From the NCBI GenBank assembly GCA_947455875.1, contig CANGSD010000070.1, positions 1 through 6,656 of the forward strand: a stretch of 6,656 nt of DNA, given 5' to 3'. Every line of letters starts with the position of its first letter. Position 1 is the stretch's first letter. The notes beneath the pieces were generated by a model. The model was not told where the DNA came from and made no database searches. It saw nothing but the letters and a program-made list of their open reading frames with translations. A program made the position numbers and the translations under genes. Source of the DNA: Comamonadaceae bacterium (GTDB taxonomy: Bacteria > Pseudomonadota > Gammaproteobacteria > Burkholderiales > Burkholderiaceae). Of the stretch, positions 5,716 through 6,656 are shown in pieces.

Positions 5716-5779
5716 CAGCGTGGTCTCCGGTGCGATTCGCAAGCCCGCTATTGTGACTGCGCGCGTGTCTGCGCTTGGA

Positions 5780-6577
5780 TCAGTCGAAGTGCACGGTCAT
5801 CTGGCCCAGCCACCCGAAATCCACTTGCACCGATTGCCCCGGCTCGACGGGGATGGGTGTGACGCAAGTGCCGGTGGTGAGGAATTGGTGGGCCTCGATG
5901 CGCTGGCCCACAGCGCTCATCTCGTTGACGAACCAGCGCAAGGCCTCGACCGGATCGCCCAGTGCGTTGCTGCCCACGCCCTCGAGGATGCGGCCATCGC
6001 TGACGCGGGCCTGGATCGCCAGGCGGACCAGTGATTCGAGACGGTCCGCAGGCGCCAGCGGCGCGCCCAAGACCATGTCGTTGCAGCACGCGCAGTCGGC
6101 GATCAGCTGCGCCTCGCCGGCGCGCTCGAACTGCAGGAAACGCGAGTCAGGCACCTCGATGCCGGGCAGCACCTGCGCAACTTCCTCGAGCACGTCGTGG
6201 CGGCTCCAGGGTTGCGGCCGGGGATCCAGGGCGCGCTTGAAGGTGAAGACGACCTCACATTCGGCCACGCGCATGCGGTTGGCAGCCAACGAGACCGTCG
6301 CGCCGTCGGCGACCACCCGACGGGCGAAGACCGGGCCGGCCAGCGGGCCACTCACGCCGATGTGCCGTTGGCCCGCGACGCTGGTGGCCGCGATCTTCCA
6401 GCCGCCGATCGGGCCGGCAATGGCGGGCCACAGGGCCTGCACTGCATAGCCTTGGGTGCGTGTGGCGGGGCGGCAGTCGGCGGGGAGGGTATCCAGGTGC
6501 TGGCGCGCCTGCCATTGAGTGGCCAGGCGCGTAGCGGCTTGGGTGGCGTGGGGTATTGGCTGCGCGTCGATGCGCAT
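5780..6577 (-). CDS. 2-keto-4-pentenoate hydratase / fumarylacetoacetate hydrolase-family enzyme
   Basis: A 265-residue cytoplasmic enzyme counted from the ATG at 6577. Its architecture matches the hydratase branch of the FAH superfamily (MhpD-like): a helical N-terminus (TRLATQWQARQHLDTLPAD), then IGGWKIAATS (57-66) with Lys61, the metal-binding Glu106-x-Glu108 in VAECEVVFTF, a third acidic ligand at Glu141 (GIEVPDSRF), ADCACCNDMVLG (160-171), and GDPVEALRWFVN (207-218) in the C-terminal half. Such enzymes use Mg or Mn to hydrate 2-hydroxy-2,4-dienoates from meta-cleavage of aromatics, or decarboxylate/tautomerise related keto acids. The exact substrate is not clear. The frame stays open upstream to the window edge with a GTG at 6652; homologue length favours 6577, but no clear Shine-Dalgarno precedes it. 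It is followed by the second Bug gene 64 bp downstream, consistent with a linked uptake and degradation unit. Confidence 0.88.
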   Translation of the reverse strand: MRIDAQPIPHATQAATRLATQWQARQHLDTLPADCRPATRTQGYAVQALWPAIAGPIGGWKIAATSVAGQRHIGVSGPLAGPVFARRVVADGATVSLAANRMRVAECEVVFTFKRALDPRPQPWSRHDVLEEVAQVLPGIEVPDSRFLQFERAGEAQLIADCACCNDMVLGAPLAPADRLESLVRLAIQARVSDGRILEGVGSNALGDPVEALRWFVNEMSAVGQRIEAHQFLTTGTCVTPIPVEPGQSVQVDFGWLGQMTVHFD

Positions 6578-6656
6578 CTCGAGTAGGTGAAAGGACAGCG
6601 ACTTGCCGTGCATGTCCAGGTTCAGGGAATCGTTGACGCCGCCATCGAGCACGTCA
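6578..6656 (-). other. Unassigned stretch upstream of the hydratase, in frame and coding-like
   Basis: From the window edge to the chosen hydratase ATG the minus strand is open in the hydratase frame (codons for DVLDGGVNDSLNLD, then MHGKSLSFHLLE). Third codon positions are mostly G or C, as in the genes around it. Possible starts are GTG 6652 and ATG 6613. I recognise no domain. It may be a true N-terminal extension, a 5' leader that is open by chance, or overlap with the end of a gene in another frame that stops at 6624 (codons ending in STIP). The window ends too soon to decide. Confidence 0.3.

Noticed and set aside
5755..5785. GACTG...CAGTC inverted repeat at the hydratase 3' end as a terminator
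   Set aside because: Arms of 5 bases separated by about 21 bases and no T-run; too weak to claim.

Overview
The window is a 6.6 kb stretch of GC-rich, gene-dense bacterial chromosome. Two periplasmic binding proteins of the Bug/TctC family, the strong G/C bias at codon third positions and the accompanying catabolic genes point to a betaproteobacterium of the order Burkholderiales (Comamonadaceae or Alcaligenaceae type). This placement is inferred from gene content; no marker gene is present.

Layout. Left end, minus strand: a glutathione S-transferase followed 13 bp later by the start of a SnoaL/NTF2-like gene that runs off the window. A 134 bp divergent region (844-977) with a perfect 7-bp inverted repeat separates this pair from a plus-strand run of four genes (978-4735): a carboxymuconolactone decarboxylase-family protein, a Bug solute-binding protein, a 12-TM major facilitator transporter and an exported alpha/beta hydrolase. 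The gaps in this run are 16, 18 and 19 bp, so it is very probably one operon. Right end, minus strand: a fumarylacetoacetate hydrolase/2-keto-4-pentenoate hydratase-family enzyme followed by a second Bug protein. The two runs converge at 4733-4749, where a perfect 7-bp stem contains both stop codons. No tRNA, rRNA, insertion sequence, CRISPR array or stretch of more than 135 bases without a gene was seen.

How the genes may work together (inference): the set resembles an accessory catabolic locus for an organic or aromatic acid. The exported hydrolase could release an acid in the periplasm. The Bug proteins could bind it and the MFS permease could carry it. The CMD-like protein, hydratase and GST are the kinds of enzymes found in ring-cleavage or keto-acid pathways. 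No TctA/TctB membrane partners and no regulator lie in the window, so both Bug proteins are orphans here and the substrate cannot be named.

The most notable non-coding observations are: a chain of three stop/start overlaps (TGATG, ATGA, GTGA) with two mini-ORFs between the first Bug gene and the GTG-started MFS gene; the convergent palindrome holding both stop codons; the operator-like dyad between the divergent transcripts; and an in-frame, coding-like extension upstream of the hydratase.
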